A stretch of DNA of 64,000 nt. Source: Cellulomonas sp. Root485 (GTDB taxonomy: Bacteria > Actinomycetota > Actinomycetes > Actinomycetales > Cellulomonadaceae). Location of the stretch: positions 1,455,355 to 1,519,354 of the forward strand of contig NZ_LMFC01000001.1 of assembly GCF_001426705.1 (NCBI RefSeq). Reading direction: 5' to 3'. Below are positions 49,346 through 59,362 of this stretch, one piece after another (the stretch's first letter is position 1; each line of letters starts with the position of its first letter). The translations under genes and the position numbers were made by a program. The notes under the pieces are model-generated. The model made no database searches. It saw nothing but the letters and a program-made list of their open reading frames with translations, and was not told the origin of the DNA.

Positions 49346-50905
49346 ATGCACAGCCTCGTCCGACCCGCCGTCGCGGCACTCGTCGTCGCCGTGGCCTGCG
49401 CGGCCTGCACGTCGGGTGCCGACGAGCCCACGCCGACCGTCACGACCACAGCGACAGCACGGTCCGTCGAGCCGGTGACGCGCACGGTCACGATCGACGG
49501 CGCACAGGTCGTGCTCGAGGTGGGTCCGCTCGCGGTGCACGACGACGTCGCGGTGCTGCGCCTGGCGGCACCGACGGACCCGCCGGCGCTCCGGATGGCG
49601 TTCTGGGAGGTGTTCGAGAGTATCGGCACCCCGGGGCCCAGCGGCGTCCGCCTCGTCGACGTCGACGCGGGCACCGTCCTGCCGCCGGCGCGCGACGCCG
49701 ACGGCCGGGCCGTGATGAGCAGGAACGGCAGCCCGGAAGGAGCCGCGACCGACGCCGCGCAGGACGCTGCGGGGGAGTCGACCGAGGTCATCTACGCCGC
49801 GTTCGCCGTCCCGGATGGTGACGCCGTCGACGTCCTGCTGCCGCAGGCCGGGTGGTTCGACGACGTCCCGGTCGTGGACGCCGAGGACGCCGGGACGTCG
49901 ACCGTCCCGCCGTCGGAGCTGACGGAGAGCGACGTCGCGGAGCTGCCCGTCCTCGACCTCGAGCAGTACACCGAGCAGGTCGACGGTCAGGTCCGGGCGC
50001 GCGTCACCCCGAGCGAGGTCACCGTCGCCGTCGCCTCCGACGTCCTGTTCGCAGTCGATTCCGCCGACCTCGGCCCGGACGCGGAGGCGGCCCTCGCCGC
50101 CGCGGGCGCGCAGATCACCGCCTACGACGGTGGTCGACTCACGATCGTCGGCCACACCGACGACGTCGCCGACGAGGCCTACAACCTCGACCTGTCCGAG
50201 CGCCGGGCCGCCAGCGTCGAGCAGCGGCTCAGCAGCCTCGTCGACCTGTCGGCGTTCGACGTGGCCGTCGAGGGACGCGGCGAGAGCGTGCCGGCAGCCA
50301 CCGGGACCTCGGTCGAGGCTCGCGCGCAGAACCGCCGCGTCGAGATCACCCTGGTGCCCGCGACGGACGTCGAGGTCGCCCCGGTGGCTCCCGCCGACGA
50401 CGGAGAGCTGCCTGCGACGACGGCCCCGAGCGGGCCGGGGCCCGAGGGAGTCGACGTCCAGGACGGCGACGACAACTACTCGGTACGGCTCGCGGAGGTG
50501 CGCCGTGTCGGCTCCTACGTCGTCGGCGAGCTCGAGCTGACGAACCGGGGGGCGGCCGAGCTGAGCGACGGCGTGCTCGCTGCGGGGGCCTGGGACACGC
50601 GCGGCGACTTCGACCCGAGCCTGCAGTCCGCCGCGACGAACCTGACTCTTCTCGTCGGCCACAGCCGCCTGTACCCGCTCGACTACCGGCGCTCCGGGGA
50701 GCAGGACGTCCGCGAGCCGCTCACCGACCGCTCGATAGCGGTCGATCCCGGCACCAGCCGCGTCGTCACGGTCGTGTGGCCGGACCCGGGCACCGACACG
50801 GTCGCGGTGGAGGTGGCGTCACGGGAGATCTCGGCGTTCGGTGGGGTCAGCGTCGGCGGCGCCGCGTTCCGCCTCACGGACGTCCCGGTCGTGGAGGCCT
50901 CTTAG
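49346..50905 (+). CDS. Secreted lipoprotein with OmpA-like peptidoglycan-binding domain
   Basis: 519 residues, with GGAGAAG 6 bases before the ATG. The N-terminus is a signal peptide ending in cysteines (AVACAACTSG), so lipidation is likely. An OmpA-C-like domain spans about residues 229-340: VASDVLFAVDSADLGPDAEA, the TIVGHTDDVADEAYNLDLSE loop and RRAASVEQRL, with the diaminopimelate-contacting Asp and Arg positions plausible. A Thr/Pro-rich linker and a C-terminal domain of about 150 residues with many strands follow. It probably anchors to the cell wall of a monoderm. It stands alone. Confidence 0.83.
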   Translation: MHSLVRPAVAALVVAVACAACTSGADEPTPTVTTTATARSVEPVTRTVTIDGAQVVLEVGPLAVHDDVAVLRLAAPTDPPALRMAFWEVFESIGTPGPSGVRLVDVDAGTVLPPARDADGRAVMSRNGSPEGAATDAAQDAAGESTEVIYAAFAVPDGDAVDVLLPQAGWFDDVPVVDAEDAGTSTVPPSELTESDVAELPVLDLEQYTEQVDGQVRARVTPSEVTVAVASDVLFAVDSADLGPDAEAALAAAGAQITAYDGGRLTIVGHTDDVADEAYNLDLSERRAASVEQRLSSLVDLSAFDVAVEGRGESVPAATGTSVEARAQNRRVEITLVPATDVEVAPVAPADDGELPATTAPSGPGPEGVDVQDGDDNYSVRLAEVRRVGSYVVGELELTNRGAAELSDGVLAAGAWDTRGDFDPSLQSAATNLTLLVGHSRLYPLDYRRSGEQDVREPLTDRSIAVDPGTSRVVTVVWPDPGTDTVAVEVASREISAFGGVSVGGAAFRLTDVPVVEAS

Positions 50906-50949
50906 CGGCGAGCGCGTGCCCCGTCGGTGCGTCGTGGCACGATCGGAGG

Positions 50950-51399
50950 GTGACCAGCACGCCCGCCTCGGCCCAGCACCTGAGCGACCTCGCGCGCCTG
51001 CGACGGGTGCGGGACCGGATCGACCGCGAGTACGCCCAGCCCCTGGACGTCGAGGCGCTCGCGCGGGGCGCCCACATGTCCGCCGGCCACCTCAGCCGGG
51101 AGTTCCGTCGCGCCTACGGCGAGTCGCCGTACGCCTACCTGATGACCCGACGCATCGAGCGCGCGATGTCGCTGCTGCGTCGCGGGGACCTGAGCGTGAC
51201 CGAGGTCTGCTTCGCGGTCGGCTGCTCGTCGCTCGGCACGTTCAGCACCCGCTTCACCGAGCTCGTGGGGGTGCCCCCCAGCGTGTATCGCCGAGAGCAC
51301 GCCGGCGTGACGGAGGGGATGCCGTCGTGCGTCGCGAAGCAGGTCACCCGACCGGTCAGGAATCGAGAAGCGCGGACCCCCGAGCCGCACCTAGCGTGA
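50950..51399 (+). CDS. AraC-family transcriptional regulator (DNA-binding domain only)
   Basis: 149 residues from GTG 50950. It is essentially one AraC domain: RIDREYAQPLDVEALARGA, the first helix-turn-helix (MSAGHLSREFRRAYGESPYA), YLMTRRIERAMSLLRR, the second (TEVCFAVGCSSLGTFSTRF) and VGVPPSVYRR. There is no sensor domain. It overlaps the start region of the VOC gene, and with the UvrA-like and DUF1801 genes it forms a cassette that I recall as recurring in Actinobacteria. Confidence 0.88.
   Translation: MTSTPASAQHLSDLARLRRVRDRIDREYAQPLDVEALARGAHMSAGHLSREFRRAYGESPYAYLMTRRIERAMSLLRRGDLSVTEVCFAVGCSSLGTFSTRFTELVGVPPSVYRREHAGVTEGMPSCVAKQVTRPVRNREARTPEPHLA
51392..51397 (+). promoter_or_regulatory. 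Leaderless -10 for the VOC gene
   Basis: TAGCGT lies 7 bases before ATG 51405, at the end of the AraC gene. Confidence 0.45.
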
Positions 51400-51404
51400 C
51401 GGTC

Positions 51405-51815
51405 ATGGACATCGCCCTGCACTACGCCTTCCTCCCGCACGACGACGCGGACGCCGCACTCGCGTTCTACCGCGACGCCCTCGGCTTCGAGGTCCGCAAC
51501 GACGTCGGCTACAACGGCCTGCGCTGGATCACGGTCGGCCCCGCGGACCCGTCGGCGCCCGCGATCGTCCTGCACCCGCCCGCAGCGGAGCCCGGCCTCA
51601 CCGACGACGAGCGCCGCACGATCGTCGAGATGATGGCCAAGGGCAGCTACGCCGCCATCACCCTGGCCACCCACGACCTCGACGGTGTGTTCGCGCGTCT
51701 CGAGGCCAGTGGCGCCGAGGTCGTCCAGGAGCCGACCGACCAGCCGTACGGGGTCCGCGACTGCGCGTTCCGGGATCCCGCGGGCAACCTGCTGCGCATC
51801 AACCAGCTCACCTGA
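51405..51815 (+). CDS. VOC-family (glyoxalase/bleomycin-resistance-fold) protein
   Basis: 136 residues from ATG 51405; GTG 51396, overlapping the AraC stop, would add three residues. The paired beta-alpha-beta modules are seen in FLPHDDADAALAFYRDALGF and ATHDLDGVFARLEASGAEVV, with the closing GVRDCAFRDPAGNLLRINQL. Such proteins bind or modify small toxic molecules, or act as dioxygenases or isomerases. Its place beside an AraC regulator and a UvrA-like protein suggests a role in drug or genotoxin resistance (inference). Confidence 0.87.
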   Translation: MDIALHYAFLPHDDADAALAFYRDALGFEVRNDVGYNGLRWITVGPADPSAPAIVLHPPAAEPGLTDDERRTIVEMMAKGSYAAITLATHDLDGVFARLEASGAEVVQEPTDQPYGVRDCAFRDPAGNLLRINQLT

Positions 51816-51897
51816 GAGATCACGCGACGCTGCTGAGACCGACAGAGTTGCTGCTGACGAGGGCCGCGACCGCCTCCGCCCCACAGATGGAGCCCTG

Positions 51898-54261
<2,364 letters not shown>

Positions 54262-54290
54262 CCGAACTGACCACGAGAAGGGATCTGACC

Positions 54291-54716
54291 ATGGCAGAGA
54301 GCAAGAAGGCCGGAGCATTCACCGAGGAAGAGCGCGACGCGATGAAGGAGCGCGCCAAGGAGACCCGCCGGGGGTCCAAGGCGGCCGACGGCGAGAGCGA
54401 CCTGCTCGCCAAGATCGCCGAGATGGGTGACGCCGACCGCGCGATGGCTGAGCGGGTCCACGCGATCGTCACAGAGACGGCTCCCGAGCTGGCCCCGAAG
54501 ACGTGGTACGGGCAGCCAGCGTGGGCCAAGGCCGGAAAGGTCGTCGTCTTCTTCCAGGCCGCCTCGAAGTTCAAGACCCGCTACGCGACGCTCGGCTTCA
54601 GCGAGGACGCGAACCTCGACGACGGGTCGATGTGGCCGACGTCGTTCGCGCTCGCCTCCCTGACCGCCGCCGACGAGAAGCGCATCGCGGAGCTGGTGAA
54701 GAAGGCCGTCGGCTGA
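54291..54716 (+). CDS. DUF1801 / YdhG-like protein
   Basis: 141 residues from ATG 54291, after GAAGGGA. A charged N-terminus (EEERDAMKERAKETRRGSKA) precedes the DUF1801 fold: ELAPKTWYGQPAWAKAGKVV, FFQAASKFKTRYATLGFSED and WPTSFALASLTAADEKRIAE. Members are annotated as frataxin-like iron chaperones, though roles are poorly known. It is 29 bases after the UvrA-like gene and likely in one operon with it. The next gene is convergent, 7 bases away. Confidence 0.85.
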   Translation: MAESKKAGAFTEEERDAMKERAKETRRGSKAADGESDLLAKIAEMGDADRAMAERVHAIVTETAPELAPKTWYGQPAWAKAGKVVVFFQAASKFKTRYATLGFSEDANLDDGSMWPTSFALASLTAADEKRIAELVKKAVG

Positions 54717-54723
54717 TCGCCGG

Positions 54724-55725
54724 CTACGCGGTGCGTGCGCGCAGCACCTGCCGGGCGGGGGAGAGGAGGGCCGCGTCGCGGACGTCCGCGGCCGTGGCCT
54801 TCACATAGATGCCCGTGGTCTTGAGGTCCTCGTGGCCGAGGAGCGCCTGGACGGCGGGCGCCGGTACACCGGAGCGGATGAGGCCCTTCGCATAGGTGTG
54901 CCGGAACCCGTGCGCCGACTCGCCCTCCTGCTTCGGGACCCCGGAGCGTGCGATCCACCCGTCGACGAGGTGTCGCAGGGCGCCGCGCGTCAGCGGGACC
55001 CCGTCGGCCCGACGCAGGAGGGGAGAGGCGGCGGGGAGCGTGCCGAACCGTGCCGTGCGCTCCTGGAGGTACGCCTCGACGAACGTGATCGCCTCTGGTG
55101 GCACCGGGACGATGCGCTGTCGGTTGCCCTTGCCGATGACGGACATGACGACCTCGCCGCCGGAGTCGCGTCGCAGGGACTGCTCGGTGACGGCGCACAG
55201 CTCGGCGGCACGGACGCCGGTGGTGGACAGGAGGGCGAACGTCGCGTGCTCCAGGGCGGGCCAGCGGCGGGCATGAGCCTTGCGCTCCTCCCAGACCGCT
55301 TCGGCGAGCCGCTCGAGCTCGTCGTCGTTCCAGCCGGCGGGCAGCCGCACCGGCCGCTCGGGCGCCTCGATGCGCAGCGTCGGGTCGACGCCGAGGTGAC
55401 CTTCGAGCTGGAGCCAGTGGCACAGCAGGCGCAGCGTGCCCACCCGCCGTTGCGTGGTGCTCACGGCCTCCTGCATGCGGATGACGCGGTACGCGTTCTT
55501 GATCTGCGTCTCCGTCAGGTCGTCGACCAGCACGACGGTCAGCGGGTCGGGGTCGTCCGCGGTGGGCTTGTCTCCGAGGCGTCCGGTCTGCCGGGCGATG
55601 ACGGTGGCCCACACGACGATGTCGCGACGGTAGTTCTCCCGTGAGCTGTCAGTCAGACCGCGACGCGTGAGTGTCGCACGGTCGATGAGGAACTGGTCGA
55701 CGACCTCGCTCAGCGGCACACCCAT
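54724..55725 (-). CDS. Tyrosine recombinase (XerD-like integrase)
   Basis: 333 residues from ATG 55725 (an upstream GTG 55734 is possible but overlaps the -10). A SAM-like core-binding domain (about 1-125) precedes the catalytic domain. All catalytic residues are present: Arg172 in TTGVRAAELC, Lys199 in GKGNRQRIVP, His272 and Arg275 in HGFRHTYAKG, His298 in GHEDLKTTG and Tyr307 in GIYVKA. It is not flanked by other phage or transposon genes. A dif-like pair of inverted arms lies 270 bases upstream (55994-56015) and a matching half-site at 55781-55791, so it may recombine or bind there. Confidence 0.92.
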   Translation of the reverse strand: MGVPLSEVVDQFLIDRATLTRRGLTDSSRENYRRDIVVWATVIARQTGRLGDKPTADDPDPLTVVLVDDLTETQIKNAYRVIRMQEAVSTTQRRVGTLRLLCHWLQLEGHLGVDPTLRIEAPERPVRLPAGWNDDELERLAEAVWEERKAHARRWPALEHATFALLSTTGVRAAELCAVTEQSLRRDSGGEVVMSVIGKGNRQRIVPVPPEAITFVEAYLQERTARFGTLPAASPLLRRADGVPLTRGALRHLVDGWIARSGVPKQEGESAHGFRHTYAKGLIRSGVPAPAVQALLGHEDLKTTGIYVKATAADVRDAALLSPARQVLRARTA

Positions 55726-55732
55726 GCTGCGC

Positions 55733-55738
55733 ACGGTA
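55733..55738 (-). promoter_or_regulatory. Leaderless -10 for the tyrosine recombinase
   Basis: TACCGT on the minus strand lies 7 bases before ATG 55725. Confidence 0.5.
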
Positions 55739-55779
55739 GGTCGGCTCCGTGCCGGACCGGCGGCGCCGCGCCGTAGTTG

Positions 55780-55797
55780 CGCGCATAGTGTCGCGCC
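55780..55797 (+). other. Half-site matching the putative recombination site
   Basis: TGCGCGCATAG followed by TGTCGC. The 11-base arm differs at one position from the right arm of the site at 55994-56015 (read as TGCGCACATAG), and CGCATAGTGYCGC is shared by both places. Confidence 0.45.
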
Positions 55798-55817
55798 CGG
55801 CTGCGTCGCCGGGATCG

Positions 55818-55994
55818 TCAGCGGAGGACTGCCGTCGGCAGGGTCGGGCGCTCGCTGGGATGTGACGACGGCTTCACCGACGAGTCGTCGGCGGCCGTTC
55901 GTCTGGTCGTCGACGCGCGGTCAGCGACGAAGAGACGGTCCACAGGAGCGAAGAGCGCCGCAAGGGCGTCGGCATAGGGGTTCAGATGTTTCTC
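55818..55994 (-). pseudogene. Possible gene remnant beside the recombinase
   Basis: A minus-strand frame of 58 codons without a usable upstream start reads EKHLNPYADALAALFAPVDR and onward in a protein-like way before turning Ser/Thr/Arg-rich and ending at 55818. It begins exactly at the left arm of the dif-like site, as if a gene had been cut there. I cannot name a parent family. Confidence 0.25.
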
Positions 55995-56018
55995 GCATAG
56001 TGCCGCCTATGTGCGCAA
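55990..56018 (+). other. dif-like site: two inverted 11-bp arms around a 6-bp centre
   Basis: The left arm ends in CGCATAG, the centre is TGCCGC and the right arm begins CTATGTGCG. Aligning the 11-base arms gives 8 of 11 matches. This 11-6-11 layout is that of XerC/XerD and related tyrosine-recombinase sites. It lies 265 bases from the start of the solitary recombinase gene. The remaining sequence from 55735 to 56263 shows no intact gene. Confidence 0.45.
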
Positions 56019-56263
56019 AGCCATCGTTAGCCCGCTCAAGAGGGGCCATTCGAGGAACTGGCCTGCACCGTTCCCGGCGAACTGCTCACGTCCGGCCCCG
56101 ACGAACCGCCTCCGCACCACACCCGCAGTCTCGCGTTCCTGATGTCCCGTACGACGGCCCGCCGAAGTCGCCGGGCGCACAGGTGCTCCAAGGCCGGCTG
56201 GACCTCGAGCACCCGTGCAGGCGTCCTCCGACGCTGGGAATGACATAACACTGCGCACCACTG

Positions 56264-56368
56264 TCAGGCGCTCGGCGCCGGCATCTCCGGATCAGCTCCG
56301 ATGATCACGCCGATCTCCTGCCCGGCGGTACGACGCTCCGCGTAGGCCTGCCAGTTCCGGCGGACCAT
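56264..56368 (-). CDS. Short ORF or 3' gene fragment, 34 codons
   Basis: From ATG 56368 it reads MVRRNWQAYAERRTAGQEIG then VIIGADPEMPAPSA, a protein-like sequence ending at 56264. It begins 12 bases after the stop of the acetyltransferase gene, in the same frame. It may be the C-terminal end of a lost gene or a small protein. No family recognised. Confidence 0.35.
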   Translation of the reverse strand: MVRRNWQAYAERRTAGQEIGVIIGADPEMPAPSA

Positions 56369-56380
56369 CGCGGCATGCGC

Positions 56381-56899
56381 TCAGGCGGTCGCAGCGTTGC
56401 GCAGGGTCAGCACGTACCGTTCCTCGGTCTGCGACTGGTCGCGCGGGACCACCTGCCGTTCACCGGTACGTGTGAAGCCGGCGCGCACGAACAGGTCGCC
56501 CGCGGCGTGGTTGCCGTCCAGGAGCCACAACGACACGGTCCGGGCGTCCTGCGCGACTGCCGCCTGCCGCACGGCGTCGATCAGCGACCAGCCGACGCCG
56601 TGACGTCGTGACTCGGGTGCCACCCACAGGGCCACGATGTGCCGGTCGTCCACCGGTGAGCCGGGCTCCTGCATCATCGTGACGATCCCGCGTCCGACGC
56701 CGTCGTCGTCGACCGCGACCCACGTCGTGGTGGTCCGGATGCGCATCCGCCAGTGCGACTCGGCGAACCGTTCCTCCCGGCTCAGCGACGCCCCGTAGAC
56801 GTTCGGGTCCTCCCGCAGAGCGCGCAGCCGGACATCCTGGACAAGTCTCCAGTCGTTCTCCACCACCTGTTGGACAAGCACAGTCACAGGATGCCTCAC
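56381..56899 (-). CDS. GNAT-family N-acetyltransferase
   Basis: 172 residues from GTG 56899. The GNAT core is clear: WRLVQDVRLRALREDPNVYG, ESHWRMRIR, VALWVAPESRRHGVGWSLID (acetyl-CoA loop RRHGVG) and NHAAGDLFVRAGFTRTGE. The acceptor substrate is unknown; such stand-alone acetyltransferases often modify amines or antibiotics. It follows the small acidic gene by 17 bases and may be co-transcribed with it. Confidence 0.88.
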   Translation of the reverse strand: MRHPVTVLVQQVVENDWRLVQDVRLRALREDPNVYGASLSREERFAESHWRMRIRTTTTWVAVDDDGVGRGIVTMMQEPGSPVDDRHIVALWVAPESRRHGVGWSLIDAVRQAAVAQDARTVSLWLLDGNHAAGDLFVRAGFTRTGERQVVPRDQSQTEERYVLTLRNAATA

Positions 56900-56916
56900 C
56901 TCGGCCGGATGGGCGC

Positions 56917-57078
56917 TCAGGGCTCCTCGCGCGCCGTCGGCTCACCTGCGGTTGCACCACCGTGACCAGCGGGATCGGGGACAGCGCGTGCGGCGTCGGC
57001 GATCTCCTCCTCCGGTCGGGGCGGCACGGTCTCGTCGTACTCGAGCTCAGGCACCTCGTGCCCCACGGACTCCGTCAC
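56917..57078 (-). CDS. Small acidic protein, 53 residues
   Basis: From GTG 57078, with an excellent Shine-Dalgarno (GGAAGGAG, 6 bases upstream), it encodes MTESVGHEVPELEYDETVPP, then RPEEEIADAARAVPDPAGHG and a Gly/Glu-rich end. It is predicted to be disordered and strongly acidic, with no membrane segment. I recognise no family. The ribosome binding site and the position 17 bases before the GNAT gene support it as a real gene. Confidence 0.6.
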   Translation of the reverse strand: MTESVGHEVPELEYDETVPPRPEEEIADAARAVPDPAGHGGATAGEPTAREEP

Positions 57079-57142
57079 AGCGGTCTCCTTCCGACGCCCA
57101 CCAACCTACGGGCGGTGCGAGTGGTGCGACAGCCCAGCTGCC

Positions 57143-57790
57143 TCAGAGGTCGATACCCTCGCCGGGGTCGAGCGAGACGGGCTCCCCCGCGCCTCCCAGC
57201 CGGCCGAGCAGCCCGATCGCCATCCCCTGGCCGATAGCACTGAGCAGGGCGTCGTGGACGACGACGATCCGGCGCGGTCCCACGCTGCGCACGTAGTCGA
57301 CGACCTCGCCCAGCTTCAGCCACGGAGCTCCGAGGGGCGTGCACAGGACGTCGACCTGGGCACCCGCGGGGTCGACGTAGGCGTCACCGGGGTGGAGCAC
57401 ACCCTGCGTCAGGTAGCCCACGTTGTGGATGCGCGGCACGTCCTGGTGGACCAGGGCGTGCCACTCCCCCAGGGCCGCCACGTCGAACCCGCCGGCGGAG
57501 AACGTGTCGCCCGCGCTGACCGGGTGCACGCGATCGGCGGGCGCGCCGGCCTCGACGAGCGCGTCGACGACGGATTGAGGTGCCCAAACCTGCACCCCGC
57601 CGCCCTGCACAGCCTCCGCGAGTGGCTCCGTCGCGACGTGGTCGGGGTGCTCGTGCGTGACGAGGACCGCCGCCACGCCGTCCAGCGCGGCCGGGAGGTC
57701 GGAGAACACCCCTGGGTCGATGACCAGGCGATCGTCGCCCCGGTCGAGTCGGATGCAGGCGTGTCCCCAGCGCGTCAGACGGATGCTCAT
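57143..57790 (-). CDS. MBL-fold metal-dependent hydrolase
   Basis: 215 residues. The metallo-beta-lactamase pattern is present: GHACIRLDRGDDRLVIDPGV, the metal ligands in VLVTHEHPDHVA (HxHxDH), the histidine in GEWHALVHQDVP, and the Asp in LHPGDAYVDP, followed by VVVHDALLSAIGQGM. It resembles the UlaG-like group. The substrate is not known. The start ATG 57790 has no Shine-Dalgarno. It is divergent from the ParA-like gene. Confidence 0.87.
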   Translation of the reverse strand: MSIRLTRWGHACIRLDRGDDRLVIDPGVFSDLPAALDGVAAVLVTHEHPDHVATEPLAEAVQGGGVQVWAPQSVVDALVEAGAPADRVHPVSAGDTFSAGGFDVAALGEWHALVHQDVPRIHNVGYLTQGVLHPGDAYVDPAGAQVDVLCTPLGAPWLKLGEVVDYVRSVGPRRIVVVHDALLSAIGQGMAIGLLGRLGGAGEPVSLDPGEGIDL

Positions 57791-57854
57791 CCGATCAGTC
57801 TGTCCTGACCAGCGCGAACGCGCGCGGCGTTTCGCTCCCGACGCGTCGCCCGGA

Positions 57855-57860
57855 TACGGT
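57855..57860 (+). promoter_or_regulatory. Leaderless -10 for the ParA-like gene
   Basis: TACGGT lies 7 bases before GTG 57868, favouring that start over GTG 57859. Confidence 0.5.
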
Positions 57861-57867
57861 GGCGCAC

Positions 57868-58632
57868 GTGCTGGTGCTCGGGGTGTGCAGTCTCAAGGGT
57901 GGCGTGGGCAAGACGTCGATCACCCTCGGTCTGGCGTCGGCGGCCCTCGAGCGCGGGCTGCGCACGCTGGTCATCGACATGGACCCGCAGGGCGACAGCA
58001 CCATGGCGCTCGGTGCCCGGCCGCAGGGCGGCGACGTCGCCTCGGTCCTCGACGAGCCGGGTGAGTCGACCATGGCGGCGGCGACGGTCCTGTCCTCGTG
58101 GGCCGACGACGGGCTCGACGTGCTCGCCGGCTCGGAGCGGTCGGCCGTGCACGACCGGATGGACGGCACCGACGTGGACCGCCTGCGCTTCGCGTTGTCG
58201 TGGGTGCACGGGTACGACCTCGTCATCGTCGACTGCCCGCCGTCGCTCGGCGGGCTGACCCGCACGGGTCTGGCGGCCTGCGACCGAGCCCTCGTGGTCA
58301 CGGAGCCGGGGCTGTTCGCCGTCATGGCCGTCGGCCGCGCGATGCGCACCATCGACGAGCTGCGACGCGGTCCCGCGCCCGCGCTCCAGCCGCTCGGCAT
58401 CGTCGTCAACCGGGTCCGCTCCCGCTCGATCGAGCAGGCGTTCCGGCTCGAGGAGCTGCAGTCCCTCTACGGGCCGCTCGTCCTCACTCCCCCGGTACCG
58501 GAACGCGCAGCACTCCAGCAGGCGCAAGGCGCTGCTCAGCCCGTGCACGCGTGGCCCGGCGCCGCGGCCGCTGAGCTGGCGCGCACGTTCGACGCGCTGC
58601 TGGACCGCGCCCTGCGGGCGCCTCGGCACTGA
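57868..58632 (+). CDS. ParA/MinD-family ATPase, without ParB partner
   Basis: 254 residues. The deviant Walker A CSLKGGVGKTSITLGLA, the Walker A' / switch region VIDMDPQGDSTMALG and Walker B VIVDCPPSLGG are intact. GIVVNRVRSRSIEQAF is also family-typical. ParA proteins polymerise or form gradients on DNA or membranes to place plasmids, chromosomes or protein complexes. No parB or centromere repeat is adjacent, so it is an orphan; cargo positioning is a plausible role. It converges on merR with a terminator between. Confidence 0.88.
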   Translation: MLVLGVCSLKGGVGKTSITLGLASAALERGLRTLVIDMDPQGDSTMALGARPQGGDVASVLDEPGESTMAAATVLSSWADDGLDVLAGSERSAVHDRMDGTDVDRLRFALSWVHGYDLVIVDCPPSLGGLTRTGLAACDRALVVTEPGLFAVMAVGRAMRTIDELRRGPAPALQPLGIVVNRVRSRSIEQAFRLEELQSLYGPLVLTPPVPERAALQQAQGAAQPVHAWPGAAAAELARTFDALLDRALRAPRH

Positions 58633-58641
58633 CGCACGAAA

Positions 58642-58669
58642 GAGCGGCCACCCGGACGGGCGGCCGCTC
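58642..58669. terminator. Bidirectional terminator between the ParA-like gene and merR
   Basis: GAGCGGCC (58642-58649) pairs with GGCCGCTC (58662-58669), extended by CCC/GGG inside. It lies 9 bases after the ParA-like stop and before the merR stop. Confidence 0.75.
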
Positions 58670-58683
58670 CAGGGTCCGTGGGG

Positions 58684-59277
58684 TCAGCCGGCGGTCCGCG
58701 CCTGACGACGCAGAGCGAGCTCGTCGTGCGCCGACGGCTGGATGACGAGCTCGTCCTCCTCGTCCGCACGCTCGGTCGGCAGAGCGGCCAGCGTTCCCTC
58801 GACCTCTCGCCAGACCCGGCCGACCGCGATGCCGAAGACTCCCTGTCCGCCCTGGACGAGGTCGATGACCTCGTCGGCGGACGTGCACTCGTAGACGCTC
58901 GCACCGTCGGACATCAAGGTGATCTGCGCCAGGTCGTCGACCCCGCGCTCGCGCAGGTGGCTCACCGCGGTGCGGATCTGCTGCAGCGAGACACCGGTGT
59001 CGAGCAGACGCTTGACCACCTTGAGGACGAGGATGTCCCGGAAGCTGTACAGCCGCTGCGTGCCCGAGCCGGTTGCCGGGCGGATCGACGGCTCGACCAG
59101 ACCCGTACGAGCCCAGTAGTCGAGCTGGCGGTACGTGATCCCGGCGGCCCGGCACGCGGTGGGTCCGCGGTAGCCCGTGGCGGTGTCGAGGTCGGGGAGG
59201 TCGTCGTCGAACAGCATGCCCTGAGCGCGCTGCGGCACTGCCCCGCTGACGCTCTCGGCGCTCTCGTTGCTGGTCAC
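58684..59277 (-). CDS. MerR-family regulator (Rv1830-like)
   Basis: 197 residues from GTG 59277, which has GGAGG 4 bases upstream; ATG 59313 is an alternative that would add 12 residues but has its purine tract directly against the start. The MerR DNA-binding domain is GYRGPTACRAAGITYRQLDY, YWARTGLVEPS and RLYSFRDILVLKVVKRLL. A C-terminal effector-like region follows (DEVIDLVQGGQGVFGIAVGR). It is the fourth gene of the garA-ftsR-nuclease-merR set conserved with M. tuberculosis Rv1827-Rv1830. Confidence 0.9.
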   Translation of the reverse strand: MTSNESAESVSGAVPQRAQGMLFDDDLPDLDTATGYRGPTACRAAGITYRQLDYWARTGLVEPSIRPATGSGTQRLYSFRDILVLKVVKRLLDTGVSLQQIRTAVSHLRERGVDDLAQITLMSDGASVYECTSADEVIDLVQGGQGVFGIAVGRVWREVEGTLAALPTERADEEDELVIQPSAHDELALRRQARTAG

Positions 59278-59331
59278 GAATCCTCCACTCGTCGCACGCC
59301 GGTCGGCGGACATCTCCCCCGGCTGCTTGTC

Positions 59332-59360
59332 AGACTAGGCCCGTGGGGGTGCAGACGCCA
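59332..59360 (-). promoter_or_regulatory. Promoter of the merR gene
   Basis: On the minus strand TGGCGT (59360-59355), 17 bases, TAGTCT (59337-59332). Two symmetrical elements lie just upstream (59363-59418). Confidence 0.4.
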
Positions 59361-59362
59361 TG

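Noticed and set aside
55667..56248. 193-codon plus-strand frame over the recombination region
   Set aside because: Arg/Ser/Pro-rich with no ribosome binding site, and overlaps the start of the recombinase gene on the other strand.
55735..56380. tRNA-type attachment site for the integrase
   Set aside because: I find no tRNA cloverleaf or 3' tRNA end near the recombinase.
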